Source of the DNA: Evernia prunastri
Lineage: Eukaryota > Ascomycota > Lecanoromycetes > Lecanorales > Parmeliaceae
Assembly: GCA_003184365.1 (NCBI GenBank)
Contig: NKYR01000161.1
Location: forward strand, 1 to 64,000
Length of the DNA stretch: 64,000 nucleotides
Direction of reading: 5' to 3'
The position numbers and the translations under genes are program-made. Shown one piece after another: positions 1-12,779 of the stretch. The number at the start of each line of letters is the position of its first letter. The first letter of the stretch is position 1. The notes beneath the pieces were generated by a model. The model was given only the letters and a program-made list of their open reading frames with translations, did no database searches and was not told the DNA's origin.

Positions 1-345
1 CTCGCTGGCCCAAGAGCAATTGGCTCGGTCCAAATTACCGCTAGGACTAGACAAAGAAACCCAAAACAAGAAAAAGGGTAAGGAGAAGAGGGAAAGCAAA
101 AAGAAGGCATAGAAGGAGACAATCACGGAAACAATAGCGGCAGACTGAAAGAGAACGGAAGTGACAGTGGTTTGTGGCAACAACTTGACAGTCAAAGACT
201 AAGAGTTGACAACAATGATAACACGAGAGGATAAGTTGAAGTTTTTGTCCGAAAGGTTTCTTCAGCGCTACAAATATTCGAGGAACTCCCTGATTAGTAA
301 AGTAGTTTACTAGATAGGCGTATTAAGCAATCAATCAATCAATCA
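1..345 (+). mobile_element. LINE (non-LTR retrotransposon) 3' end, variant copy
   Basis: This GC-normal stretch is the 3' end of a LINE. Codons from position 2 to a stop at 110-112 give the last 36 residues of an ORF2-like protein; the pattern LA-x-EQL-x-RS-x-LPLG matches the end of the longer copy at 11929-12779. A 3' UTR follows that shares the phrase AGTTGAAGTTTTTGTCC with that copy, and it ends in a CAAT-repeat tail at about 328-345 instead of poly(A). Beyond the tail the sequence turns at once into very AT-rich RIP-type DNA. The body lies left of the window. It differs from the other two copies at many positions, so it is a separate subfamily member. Confidence 0.8.
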
Positions 346-2080
346 ATTTAAGCGAATAATTTATTATATTACTTTAGAATATCTTTTTTTAAATATATCG
401 ATAATATTTCAAAATTAAATCGTTATTCTTTAATTTCGTAATAAATTGAAAACGACGAATAAAGAAAACTATAAATTACTTATTAAGATCAAATATTATA
501 ACATCTATTAATCGAAGAACTCGAGATTTTCGTTCTCTCAAAGCGTAATTAATAGAATTTAAATAATTATAATTTCGAGATATACGATTAAACTAATAGC
601 GTTTATAAAAATACTTATTTTACGAAGTTAATTAATAACGTTTTCGACGAAATCGTTCATTCGATAATAACACTTAATTATATCTTCAATTATAATAATA
701 TTTAAAAAATAATTTTAACCGACGATTTTTTTTAGAAATAAATTTAGAATTAATACTAATTCGATAACAAAATTCGATATTTTATCGAGTAATTCTAAAT
801 CGAAGATAGATTAATTTATCTTTCGCTTCGAGAAGACGTAATTCTAATTTACGAAACCTTTAATAATTATTTAAAGACTTCGAAGTTAAATCTTTTAATT
901 TAATATTACGTCGATTATAATTTAATCGATTATTTAAAGACTTTAATCTTATATTTTAACGAAGTAAAATCGATATTTAATTAACTCGTCGTAATGAGAT
1001 AATAACTAATAAATCGACGAAGTTTAAAGATCTATTTATATTTTTAATTAAGTTCTTTTTTACTTTTCGATTATATAAATTATAATTAAATCGATCGAAA
1101 TGAAGAAAGTCGAAGAGATTTTTTTTTGACGAGATTTTTTAAATCTTCGAGATTATTAAACGAGTAAAGAAGATTTCGATAATTTAAAAATTTTTAAAAT
1201 CGAAAAGAATTAACGATTGAAGAATTTTTCAATAAGATTCGATAATAAATCGAATACTTTGAACTCTTTTAAATTATCTCTCAATTTAAAGATTTAAAAT
1301 TAAAAATTCTTTTAATTTAATATAAACTAGACGAATTAGACGAAAGAAGATATTTCTCGATTTTTCTTTAATATTATCTTCGCTTCGCGTTTAACAATAA
1401 ACGATATATTATTTAAACTACTTCTATATCGATATTATTTATCAACGTTCGAAGAAACGATAAATTATATTTTAAATCGTTTTTTATTAGTTTCTCGATA
1501 ACTATTAAAACGATAATATAATTTCTTTAATAACTAATTTTCGAATATTAAAAGTTTTTAACATTTCTTCGAATTTTCGTAATTTTCTTTACTCGCTCGA
1601 TAGTATAATTTATTATTTTTAAACGTAATATTAAACGTTTCTCAGCTGCTTTAAAAGATTTGATAAATTAATTAAAACGATTTTTGAGATTAAGAAGATC
1701 GTTTCTTTTTATCTTCGTTATAATAATCGACTTTATAAAAATATTCTCAGACGTAGCTTTAATAAACGATAATGCTCTTAAATTTTTTTGAAATATTTTA
1801 ATATCTTATTCGAAAATTCGTAGAGATAATTAAAAACTTTTCAAATTCGTCTTTTAGAATAAAAATTAATTAATATTATAACGATTTAAAAGAGATCGAT
1901 GAGATCTTAGTGTCTTCGTGATTAGTCGTTTAATAATTTATTAATTAATCGAGTCGATTAATTCGTGCTGAAAGACTTTGAAGATAAAAAAATCGTGAAG
2001 TTAAAAGAATAATTTCAAGATTTTTCGATTAATTTAATAATTTAAAGTTAGCGTGATTGAGTTAGATATAAATTGCTTGA
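346..2080 (-). mobile_element. RIP-degraded retroelement interior, copy 1 of a long direct repeat
   Basis: This AT-rich sequence matches 17430-19130 over its whole length, with scattered transitions and small indels, so the two are copies of one repeat. The second copy lies directly upstream, in minus-strand sense, of a Gypsy-type pol (12780-17430), and both copies are bounded on the right by the same LTR-like sequence. I infer that this is the 5' internal (gag) part of a minus-strand LTR retrotransposon whose pol lies off the window or was cut by the LINE at 1-345. All frames are full of stops. I could not recognise a gag domain. Confidence 0.5.
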
Positions 2081-2422
2081 TATCGATTAAAATAATATAA
2101 TATTAATATAGCGAAAGCGTCGTTAATAATTTAAGAGTATTAACGAAAGCGTCTAATATATTTCGAACTCTTCTGTATATAAAATCTACATAATAGCTAG
2201 TATATCTCGAAGACTTCTGAGATTTAAGAAAATAGCTTGATATATCTTCTTAATATCGCGATATTGCTATTAGTTATCACGATCGTCACAATATATAGAT
2301 ATATAGTAGATATAAAACGTGATAACTAAGAACTATCGAGAATTCTGCTATTAAATATATTATTCGTCAAGCATATCTAGATCTAACTAGCTTCTTTTAG
2401 ATCAAGTCTAATCAGATCGTAG
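2080..2422 (-). repeat. LTR-like terminal repeat, copy 1
   Basis: The sequence is shared with 19133-19507, and its last ~110 bp also with 9940-10053. All three end at ATAACA, which read on the minus strand is a TGTTAT start typical of LTRs. A TATA-like stretch (TATATAAAATCT) lies near 2178. Internal DNA matches to its left but not to its right, so it should be the 5' LTR of a minus-strand element. The left edge is approximate because RIP-type changes blur it. Confidence 0.5.
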
Positions 2423-2439
2423 ATCAGACCATAACAAAT

Positions 2440-5400
2440 TCAGATCGAAATTCTCGCACTACTTATATATATCACTTATATTTCTACGATTAACGCGATT
2501 ATCTTTTTTTATTAATAATAAATTTAACGTTATTATAGATAACGACTTACTATATCGTTATATAGAGATTAAAAAATATTTAATATTTCTATTATAAACT
2601 GTCGAAACTCTTTCGTATACGTGTAACGAATAATCGATAATATATTACGTTCGTTTCGTGATTTCTATAAAATCTATATTAACGATATTATTATTTGTTT
2701 CATCTCTCTTCAGCAACATTTCAAGCACTTAACTTAAATCTTCTAAGTACTAAATAATATAAATATTTATCTAATTTTTGCGAAAATCTTTTTCGATTAT
2801 TTCTTAATATAACTATTAAATTAATATATCGATATTTTTAATTTAATAACGATAGAAGACAAGCTAGTTATAATTCGTAATTTTAAGTTTTTTCGCACGC
2901 TGTTCGCGTTGAAGCGCTATCTAAATATAATTATTTATCTAAAATAATATATATCTTATTATTCGATTATCGTAATATAGCTTTAATAACGTAAGACTCT
3001 ATTTAATCGTAATTATAGAAATACTACGAAGAGTGTTAAAAAATCTAAGACGAAGAGACTAGATCTAATATCTACGTCAAAAGAACTTAATGCTTATTAT
3101 TAGCTTTAAAGAAGTTTTATCGCTTTAATTATACTTTATTATCACGATTTTATTAGATAAATATACGTCGATCTCGATATTAATAAGAAATTTGATTTTA
3201 TAGCATACGTTTATTATATTAAAGTAGATTTATAATAGACTTCAGACGAATTTAAAGTTTTTCATAATAAAGATTCTACTATCGAAGCACTTAAATAGAA
3301 GTTTATATAATTAATTCTTTTTTTTAAGTAAATAATTTATTTTAGCAGAAACTCGCTACTAATCTATAAAACTTGAAATAATCGATATCGTCTGAATAAT
3401 TAAAAAGATTTAATATATGATTAAGATTATAGCTAAGATTATTATCGTTTATATAAATTATGCTATTACGATAAATATCGTGCGATAGAATAATATAAAT
3501 ACGATATTAACGAAGAAGCTAAATTTACGACTTATTCGAATATTCGAATATCTTTAGCGATTTCGTATAGAAATTCGATATAAATTAAAAAAAATCAAAA
3601 AAAATCAACGAAATATTTAACGCTCTCTCACGCTTAATAAGTCGCTTATATCGATATAAAACTAATAAGTCTATTCTCGACACTATAAAAGATTTTTTAA
3701 TTAGCGTGATTTTAGTAAGCGAAGTCTTTCGTAGACGTCTATTAAATAATTATTAAAAATTTAGATAAACTCGAACCATTGTAATAATTAAATTTAATAA
3801 TAGTTTAAAGAAGAATACTGCTAAACTACTTTACAAACTAATTAACAATCTAACATACTTCGATAATAACGAGAAGAAACTACGTCTATATATATTTTCT
3901 ACTATAAAGATAAAAGTTTTCAAGCTTATTTATAATGAAATAAAATATTCTAATTACGTTAGCACTTATAAGCGACTTATCTAAAATCTATATATTCACA
4001 ATACAACGATAAAGCTTCATAAATTTATTCGACACTATTTTTATTATCAATTTAATTAAATATCTTATTATAAGTTTTACGAATCGCTTTAGTCTATTTT
4101 CTCATCAGATAAATTTTTTCACACTCTTACTATCGACTTTATTCTAATACTATTTAAAAACAATAACGATCTTAACTATATTATAAGTATAACGAAAAAA
4201 ATTTATAAAAATAATTATATATATATTCGATAAATTAATTTAAAATAGTGAAAAATAGACTATAGTCTTACTTAACAGACTAATAAAGTTTAATTAAAAT
4301 TTATCTTGCGCTTTTATATCGAATAGAGATCGCAAATTTATCAAAAAATTATAAAAACAAATCTTAAAGATTCTCAAGATCGATCTCTTATATTTAATCG
4401 TTTAATACTTTTAGATTAATAATATATTTAAACGCTTTAATCAGACAGCTGAGATTATTCTACGCTATTATATTTTTATCATAAATAATCTTACGTAATA
4501 GTTTAAGATACTTTATCGAATAATAATAATATTTAATAACTCAATTAAGTATAGTTTTACAACGCTGACATTTAATCAAGTTCTATATAAATTTCGCACC
4601 CGCGAAGCACTTAATCTACTACGTTTAAAAGATTTTAACGTAGCTACAAATCAATCTAAGCAGACTATTATAATAGCTTATTCGAATATTATCACACGTG
4701 CTATCGCTACTACTCTATTACAGACTATTTTATTACAGACTACTCTATCACAGACTACTCTATCACAAACTACTACGTTATTTATCTCTATTGAAATCTT
4801 CGATAAATCAGTTAATATAAGCGAATATCGTTTATATTATATCGATATTAAAGATGTTATTATCTTTGCTATTCTACGCATAAAGAAATATTATAACACG
4901 CGTTATCAATTCAAATTCTTCGAGATTAATAAATTAATTAATTTAAGACTATATAAGAATTATTAGATATCGATTATCAAGTTTAAGAAGATCCATTCAC
5001 AGTTTATAAGCCCCTTTCACATTATCGAGCGTATCGATCGTCTGACTTATTAATTCGAACTTTTCGATAATATATAAATATACGATATGGTTTTCATTAC
5101 ACATTTAAAGTCTATTATATATTTAGTAAAAAATTCTTATTAGCGACGACGCTCTTCGTTATCTGTTATAATAATTAATAAAAACACGAAATATTAGATA
5201 AAAAAGTTGATATGTAAGAAACGTATTCGACGCGATCGCGATTAATCTACTTAATATTTTATTCGATAGATTAACTATAATCTCGAATATAATATCTGAT
5301 AGTCGAAATATATCGTCGCTGATATTATAGTATTAAACGAGTATAAACGTCTATATAACGCGAACTCTATTATTCGAACGACTGTCTAAGACGAAGACTA
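2440..5400 (+). mobile_element. Gypsy-type pol remnant (RT, RNase H, integrase, chromodomain-like), pseudogene
   Basis: Frame-hopping translation on the plus strand recovers pol domains in Ty3/Gypsy order. The reverse transcriptase has IYINDII near 2655 where YxDD is expected. RNase H follows at about 3080-3690, ending in the familiar KLNLRLIR segment. The integrase core lies at about 4050-4600, and a GPF-like stretch (SPFHIIERI) near 5010 leads into a C-terminal segment at 5150-5380 that resembles a chromodomain (KRIRR spacer, then YLVRW-like residues). Stops are frequent, mostly TAG/TAA from CAG/CAA or TGG. The first half of RT and all of gag are missing, so the copy is truncated against the LTR ending at 2422. 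Mutation is milder around 4580-5100, where several CAC and CAG triplets survive. Confidence 0.75.
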
Positions 5401-5494
5401 CGAAGACTATTATCAAAGACTTCTACGACTTATATAAGTTATTAATATATATACACAGTCATCGAGACGATGACTTTATTTATTTATCGATATC

Positions 5495-5680
5495 TGTTAT
5501 AATTACTACAGAAGACTACGAGCTATCTCTATTATAACTATCGTAGAAGTTTTCGATAGAATATTCTTATCAGAAGAAGTAGAAGAGATCAAATCATATT
5601 AGTATTAGTAGTCATCTTTCAGATAGATTAATCAAGACCTTTACACACACTATATAATCATATGTCTTAAACATTACATA
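5495..5680 (+). repeat. LTR (mutated copy) of the 2440-5400 element
   Basis: The sequence starts TGTTAT about 110 bp after the end of the pol remnant, as a 3' LTR should. It aligns with the clean LTR at 26123-26333 in inverted orientation; 32 bp around 5612-5643 (CATCTTTCAGATAGATTAAT and onward) are identical. Relative to that copy it shows G-to-A and C-to-T changes and a deletion of roughly 30 bp. Similarity stops near 5680, so the outer end is lost. Confidence 0.7.
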
Positions 5681-8600
5681 ATATAAGTCGTAAAATATTA
5701 AAAAATTATTATTTATCTTTAGTATTTAGAGAAAAAATTTACGAAGATATAAATCTATATTCTATTAGTTATAAGTATATTTTTTTTCCAGTTTGATTGT
5801 TTCTTTAAAGCGACGTATTTCGAAATTAAATCTTAATAGTTTTATAAATTTACGAAGTCTATAAATTTTATCGTTCTTTTATACTATTAAATCTACTACT
5901 ATTATTAAGAAATCGCTCGAAGAGCTTAATAAAAGGAATTTAATATATAGATAGCTTTATGTTTATATATATATAGCTTTCTAGCAATTAGTTTATATAC
6001 TATAAATTAAGTCTATTCGTTCTATCACGATCGAAGATGTGATGTTAAAATGACTTGATAATTTCTATAACTAGATTTATTATATAAGACGAGCACGAAG
6101 AAGAAAGAAAGAGAAAGAATCTCTTTAGAAGATTAAATTTTCAAGTTTTTAGCGCTTTACTAAGAAATTAAGTGTTAATTAGAATCGTATATTAAATCGT
6201 CTACTAAGTTATTATATTTTGCTTATTATTATAGATCTTTCGATAAAACTAAGTTAAATCGTGATAATATTTCTCTTCTTTCGAATTTCGAGCTTCTATA
6301 AGACTCAAAAAAGTCTTTTAATAGCGATAATTATAAAAATTAATTATTTTCTTCGAAGACGAAAAGTAAATTATTATTCTCTTCGTCGAAGTTGAAGTTT
6401 TCGAATATATTTTTATATATCTTTTAAATAACGCGATCTTTAACGTTTAAGTGTTTAATATAAAATTAATTTATAATATTAATAGCGATATAAATATTTT
6501 TAAAGAATTTATCGAAGATAAGCGCGTTATAATCAATTTATTTAATCTTATAAAATAACTTTTCGCGTCTTATTGTTAAACTAATAATTTCTTATATCGC
6601 GTAATATTATATAATATCTATGTTAATTAATAAATAAGATATTAACGACGATAAGAATTATTTAAATAATAAGTTTTCGACGTCGAGACGTAGTAGAAAT
6701 CTTAAAATATACGTTATAATAGCTTTAATTCGAAGAAAGTTTTAGTCGATAAACGTAAGAATTAATAATTTTCGTGTTAAAGAATAATTCTTCAAATTTA
6801 TTTATTAACTTTCGAATTTGTTCTTTTTAAATTTTTAAATTTCTTATATTTAATTAGACGTTATTACTTACTTTATATTTAGAATTAGATTATCAATATC
6901 GATTTATAAATTCTTTTTAACTAATCTAAGCGTAAAATATTTATTTTTAAAGAATATTATCGATATTAATTATTTTCATAACGAATATTAGCGCTACGAG
7001 CTTAATTAAATAATTCGTAAAATCGATAAAATTATTGAAGAAGTCGAGAGACTCGAAGTTTATGCGAAGATTTTAACTCGAATTTATAAAAAATAAAGTA
7101 AGTATTATAATTTCGAATATATGATTATTTGTTAAAAACTTCGTCGATAATAATTATTTAATTTAGTCGTTTTATAGAAATACGATATAAACACGTAGAT
7201 ATTATTTTAGAATAGCGTTTAGGAGCTTAATTTAATCGTCTATTTAAAAATAATAGACAATAAATAAATTAATTTAAATATCGACGAGTTTATAAAATTC
7301 GTATTAAAAATTCGAACTCGAATTAAGTCTCTCGATTCGAAATAATAATGATAATAAAATTATAATTCTTTTAAATTTATAGATAGAAGATCTCAATTAT
7401 AATCGCGATATTTATTTTAGATAATCGATTTACGACGATAAAAATATTTATATAAAAACGATTTTAATAATCTAGATTTATAAAAAAGCTAACAATAAAG
7501 TTTATAAAGATATAAATTTAACGTTTATTAAAAACGCTTAAAAACTTAAAATATTCGTATTATTAATTTTATAATATCTTAAAGTAAATACAATCGCGAT
7601 AGTTTCGTACGAATCGTCGAATATCGTCGCGAAATCTAAATTATTAATAGATTTTAAAGATTATTTCGAATTGTTTAATCTTTTCGAAATATTTTATATT
7701 TAATAAATTATAAATAAGATAAAGAATTTTAGGTTAAAGTTCGTTATCGTTTAATACGAGTAAGTGATCTTAATAAAAATAAATTTAATTATCTTTTTCG
7801 ATAAATTTGATAAGAAATACGTCTTTTAACTTTTAAATATCGAAATTTAAAGCTTTAAATATAAATTATATTTATACGTTATCTTAATAAACTTGATTTA
7901 TCATAAATTTTAAAATAATTAATTCGTCGATAAAATTATTCGAATTATTCGAATCGTTGAAATCGCTTAGATCTTTTTCTACGTCTTCGATAATAATAAT
8001 AATAAATTTTAAATTAAATTCTACGATAGAAATTAATATTAAAACGAATGATCGTAATTTTAAAGCGATATTCGAGATTATATAAATCTAAATATCTAAA
8101 TTTTTAAACTTTAAAATTATTTATTATTAATAGACTCGACGACTATTTTTTTCGTTTCAAGATAAATTTTCGAATTATCGAATAAGTGTATTAACGCGAC
8201 GATTTTATTTTTCTAATTTATAAATGATTTTAAAGTTAAATCGAGAGAGAAATTCGAATTAGCGCGTCTGACGATAACCAAGAAGCTTAGTAATTATAAA
8301 GTACTTTAGATTTTTATAATTAGATAAAATAATAACGAACTTTTCGATATTCTCGAGTTTAAAACGTTATAATTCAAATATTCGAATAATATTTAAAAAC
8401 TTCTTATTATAAAGCTCGTAATTATATTTCGTTAAAATTATTTTAATAAAGAAATACGTAATAAATCAAAGAATTTTATCGCTATCGTATTAAGATACAA
8501 CGTTAATAACGATATAATCAAAGACGTCGATTTTTATAATAATTTACTTTTTAAGATTGAAATAAAGTAGAATACAAATCGTAATAAAGATAATTTTGAG

Positions 8601-9939
8601 ATTATCGAATACTTTTTAACACTACGAAGTTCATTAAAAGAATTAATTTTTTTTAATTAGCTAAATTAAAAAATTCGCGACTTTAAAGAAATTTTATATA
8701 AAACGTTAATAAAAGTTTATAAAGTTTAAAAAGTTTTAAATATTTTTAACGTTTCGAGAAATTGCTTAATTAAGCATCGCGAAAATCTTATTTATATTTG
8801 TTTATACGCTCTAAATATTTAACTTTAATAATCTCAAAGAAGTACTTTTATATATTTATTTAAAGATTAATTTCTCGAAGATAGTTTAAAATAAGTCGAA
8901 TATATTTTATATATTTCTTTCGATTATTATTATAAATAAGAATATTATTATTATAAGTAAGAATATTATTAATATAAATAATATAAAAATCGTCTAATAT
9001 TTATGTAAGACGTTATGTTAGTCGCAGGTCAAAAAGAAATAGTAGTGTATATACTCGCCTAAGCCGCGAACGCTTAATATACGCATATTCAGCGATTGCT
9101 TAGCGAAGAAGCTTAAAAAGCGTATATTCTCGTATTTCTAATTTTTTCTTTCTTAAGAATTAGTCTTATCATCTAGATATATATAATATATACATATTCT
9201 ACTAAGTTCACATTGCTACACAACTTTAGTCTAATTTTTATATTTCTATTATATAAATTAGTCTAATAATTCTAATTCTTCTTTTTATCGAGAAATAGCG
9301 ATTTGAATTTAGTATAATATCTATAATTCGTTCGTAATCGCAACGTTTAAAAAACGATATCGAATCGTTTAATTCTCAGATAATGTTAAAAATTAATTAA
9401 TCTAAAATTGTAAAATCGAAAAAATTAAATTACATTATTGAGAAATTCGAGAATTCGAACAAATTTACATTAAGATCGAAAAATAATGATATTAAAGTCG
9501 ATATAGATGAGAAATTAACGTAGATTATTCATTAACGAGACCCTCTTATCAAAAAACGTTAGCTTAAAAACATTAATATAGAAATTAATACTCTTCGATA
9601 TAATATAATATATAAAAGACGTTCGAAAGATAATAACGAAACGTATAAGTCACGTATTAGTCGTAGATTCGAGATTTATTATTCTAATCTTGAGACTAAA
9701 ATAAAGCGATATTTCGAAATAAATTTAATACGTTCTGCTAAACGACGTAGTGTTAAACTTAGAAATTTATCTAATTATTGTAATAAGTCTAAATAAAAGT
9801 ATTATAATTAAGTAAAAGATATTAATATAACGTTTAAGAACGCATTAGACTATTTTTTAGACGATTGTAAAAAGATTATTTAAATTATATAATTTCTATA
9901 AAGAAATTTTAAGAAATAATAATATAACGAATACGAGAA
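5681..9939. other. RIP-type AT-rich block, unassigned repeats
   Basis: Very AT-rich DNA with no open frame longer than noise. A less mutated pocket at 9000-9150 keeps several GC, CA and TG dinucleotides and contains AAGCCGCGAACGC, so it may be an LTR. I could not assign this stretch to a pol domain on either strand, although repeat density nearby makes transposon origin likely. Confidence 0.4.
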
Positions 9940-10053
9940 GAAATCGAGAATTCTACTGCTTAAATATATTGTTCGTCAAGCATATCTAAATTTAACTAGC
10001 TTCTTTCAGATCAAGTCTTCAAATTAAGTCTAGTCAAATTATAACATTATTCT
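9940..10053 (-). repeat. Partial LTR-like repeat, third copy
   Basis: About 110 bp from ATCGAGAATTCTACTGC to ATTATAACA match the right end of the LTRs at 2080-2422 and 19133-19507. The rest of the LTR is not present to the left, so this is a fragment, perhaps cut by a nested insertion. Confidence 0.55.
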
Positions 10054-11928
10054 TCTCCGAAAAAAGATTAATTTTCAATCGATATTAACGTTCACAAGAA
10101 GTGTAAGTATCTTATTAAAAATATAATAGTTGATTTAAGCACTAAAAATTATGCGGAAGTTGTAAAGTATATTGGAAACGATTAGATAGATTTTCGAGAC
10201 GTTACTTAATATCGAAATAAAAATAGAAACGTAGAAATTAAGCTGAAATAGACGATATTGTAGCGATATCGAAATGAAAATATCGAATAATAAAAATCGA
10301 AGCGTTTCAATCGACATCGACGTCGTAGTAAACTTAATTTTTTTTATTAAGATAGTTTAGAATTTTCAATAGCGATATTAAAATATATATCGAAGAGTGA
10401 AAATCGAAGCGTTTATTAAGATAGTTTAGAATTTTTAATAGCGATATCGAAATGAAAATAGAAAACGTTATTTCAAGAAAGTAACGAAATTACTCTCTAA
10501 TAATTACTAAGATAAAACGATTATCGATATAAAAACTAATCGTTTCTCGTGAAGCGAATAATTTAATATTAAGATTTTTAGATCGATAGAATGTTTTAGA
10601 TCGTCGCGAAAGATTTCGATACTATTTAGAAATATTACGATCATTATTTATATCGAAATAAAAGATTCGATATTTTTCAAATTAATTATTAAGTGAGATA
10701 AACGATAAATCGCGTCGTTTTATTCGACGTCAAATCGTATTAAAGCTTTAATTTTAATATTCGTCAGACTTCGCTCTCTTATTCAAATTTTTTTTTTTTT
10801 TTAAAATTAACGAGCTCGTTAAATGATTTTTAAATAAATTTATTATCGTCGCTAACTATTTTCAATTCGTCGAATTAAATTTTTTTATACGATTTTCGAA
10901 ATTTTTTAAATTACGACGAATTATTTAAAATTCGTGATATTTTTAATATATTTTGAGATTAAGAAAAATTCGTTAAGCGATTAATTAATCTTAAATACGC
11001 GAATTTTTTCGAAGATTCGAGATATTTAAACGCGATATCGAGATTCTCGAAATTCGAAGTTTGAAGTTATTGAAATAAAGTAATATAATAACGAATATTT
11101 ATATCTATTAAAGACTACGCGAGTTTTTTCGAAGATTTAAAATATTCGAGTTATTAAGATGAAAATTTAATTTTACGCGCGATATCGAAATTCGAAGTTT
11201 AGAATTATTAAAATATATTAATTAAAATAAAGCTAATCTTTAAGAAGATAGAGATTATCGTATAATTCGAAATTTAATTCGTAACTTCGACGAGTAGTTA
11301 TCTTAATATATTTTAATCTAATAAAAAATTATAGATCGAGTAAATATCTTTTAGATAGTAGAGTTATATTATACGATTAATAATATTCTTAATTTAACTA
11401 ATTAAATACTATATCGTTAATATTTCTTTTTATTCTTTCTCGATTTTAATCGTCTTAAGTTTTATAAGTTTTTTATAATTTTCATATAATTATAAATTTA
11501 TTCAGATAATAAATCTTAGTTAATTTAAATTATTAATTATAACGATTATCGCTTTATAAGAAACGAAGCTTTTGGTTAAATTATTTAATTTATTAAAGTT
11601 AAGCTTTTAATTCTCTTCTCGATTATTTATCTTTAATATTATCGCTTAATACTTTTAAAAATCGAATAATATTATAAAAAAAGCGTAAAATTAAAGAAAA
11701 TTCGCTCGAGTTAATTAAGCAATAACGTTTAACTTAGATTTTTTCGAGAATCTATTAATTAAAGATTAATCTATCTTAATCGTATACTTAATTCGAATTT
11801 AATTATATTCGATTTTAAACGGTTTATTAATATTTAAATCGTCGTAAATTTTTTTTAATACATAATCGAACGAAGCTCGATAAATAAAAAAAACGTCTTT
11901 TAACATTATCGTAACCAGCACAAGAAGA
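10054..11928. other. RIP-type AT-rich block, unassigned
   Basis: AT-rich DNA of the same style as its neighbours. If the minus-strand Gypsy element with pol at 12780-17430 is continuous across the LINE insertion, its C-terminal end and 3' region should lie here, but I could not confirm this by motif. A small reading frame at 10135-10317 is low-complexity and not a gene. Confidence 0.4.
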
Positions 11929-12779
11929 AAGAAGAATTGGGTTAATCCATATAGGGACGTCGAGGAATATCAGAGCATTGACGTAATTGGACGGAAAATA
12001 CAAGACTGGTTCCGAGAACGGAGATCCAAGAAATGGGAAAAATATCAACGAAGAATTCCTATCGCAACGAGAACCCCTGCCCAGGCAGGGAACTTATATG
12101 ACGGCAGGTTCGACCACCACAAGATGCTGAGGAAGGCTGAGAGCTCGGTCGCTGTCCAAATGAGAAGCGGCAAAATCGGGCTTAACGCATTCCTCAACAG
12201 GATAAGGGTTCCAGGTATCGACCCCGACTGCAGGTGCGGATGGAGAAGACAAGATGTCAAGCATATCCTCCTCTTCTGTCCGAGATCGCGGGAGGATAAA
12301 CCACGGCTACTTGCGGAGGCGGGTACCAGGGACTTCCAGACAATGCTGACCACGACCAAAGGGATCCGGGTAGCGGCAAGGTGGATGGTTAACTCCGGCT
12401 GGTTAAACAGCTTCGAGTTGGCCAGCGAACAACTCCAACGGTCAAGACTACCCCTCGGGGTAGAGGAGACCATTAAGCCCAAAAAGGGCGCACGAAGAAG
12501 CGATCGTACCCGCCTCTAGAGGCGGGGGCGATCAGAGATACAAAAGTCAGAGAATAGAAGAGTCGGCGCAAAGAAGTAGAGAGATGTGCGGTGGTGTAAT
12601 AGGGCTCCTAAGGAGCACAGCAGAAGGGAGAGCGTACTGTTTAGTTGAAGTTTTTGTCCAGAGGTTCGCCCTCAGGTTTCTTCAACGCCCAGCCGTAAAG
12701 CTGGTTCAGCGTTAATGTTACCCTCATTAGCTTACATCAAGTAGCTAGCATAGGCGTATAAAACAATCAATCAATCAAA
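11929..12779 (+). mobile_element. LINE 3' end, 5'-truncated insertion (near-intact ORF2 C-terminus)
   Basis: A GC-normal island of 851 bp. One frame is open from about 11932 to the stop at 12519 and encodes the C-terminal end of a LINE ORF2. It includes the Cys/His pattern C-x-C-x8-H-x4-C (CRCGWRRQDVKHILLFC) at 12230-12280 that follows the reverse transcriptase in many fungal LINEs. The 3' UTR runs to 12760 and ends in a CAAT tail. The RT and endonuclease parts are missing, which is the usual 5' truncation. Nearly identical sequence lies inverted at 23288-24070. It shows no sign of the C-to-T changes that saturate the DNA on both sides, so it arrived later or escaped. I found no convincing target-site duplication. 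Confidence 0.85.

Noticed and set aside
4700..4770. Short repeated units (CTATCACAGACTACT) as a CRISPR-like or regulatory array
   Set aside because: The units are contiguous without spacers and fall in frame inside the Gypsy pol, coding for a Ser-Gln-Thr-Thr-like repeat.
10135..10317. 60-codon minus frame in the AT-rich block
   Set aside because: Low-complexity Ile/Phe/Ser product of RIP-type DNA.
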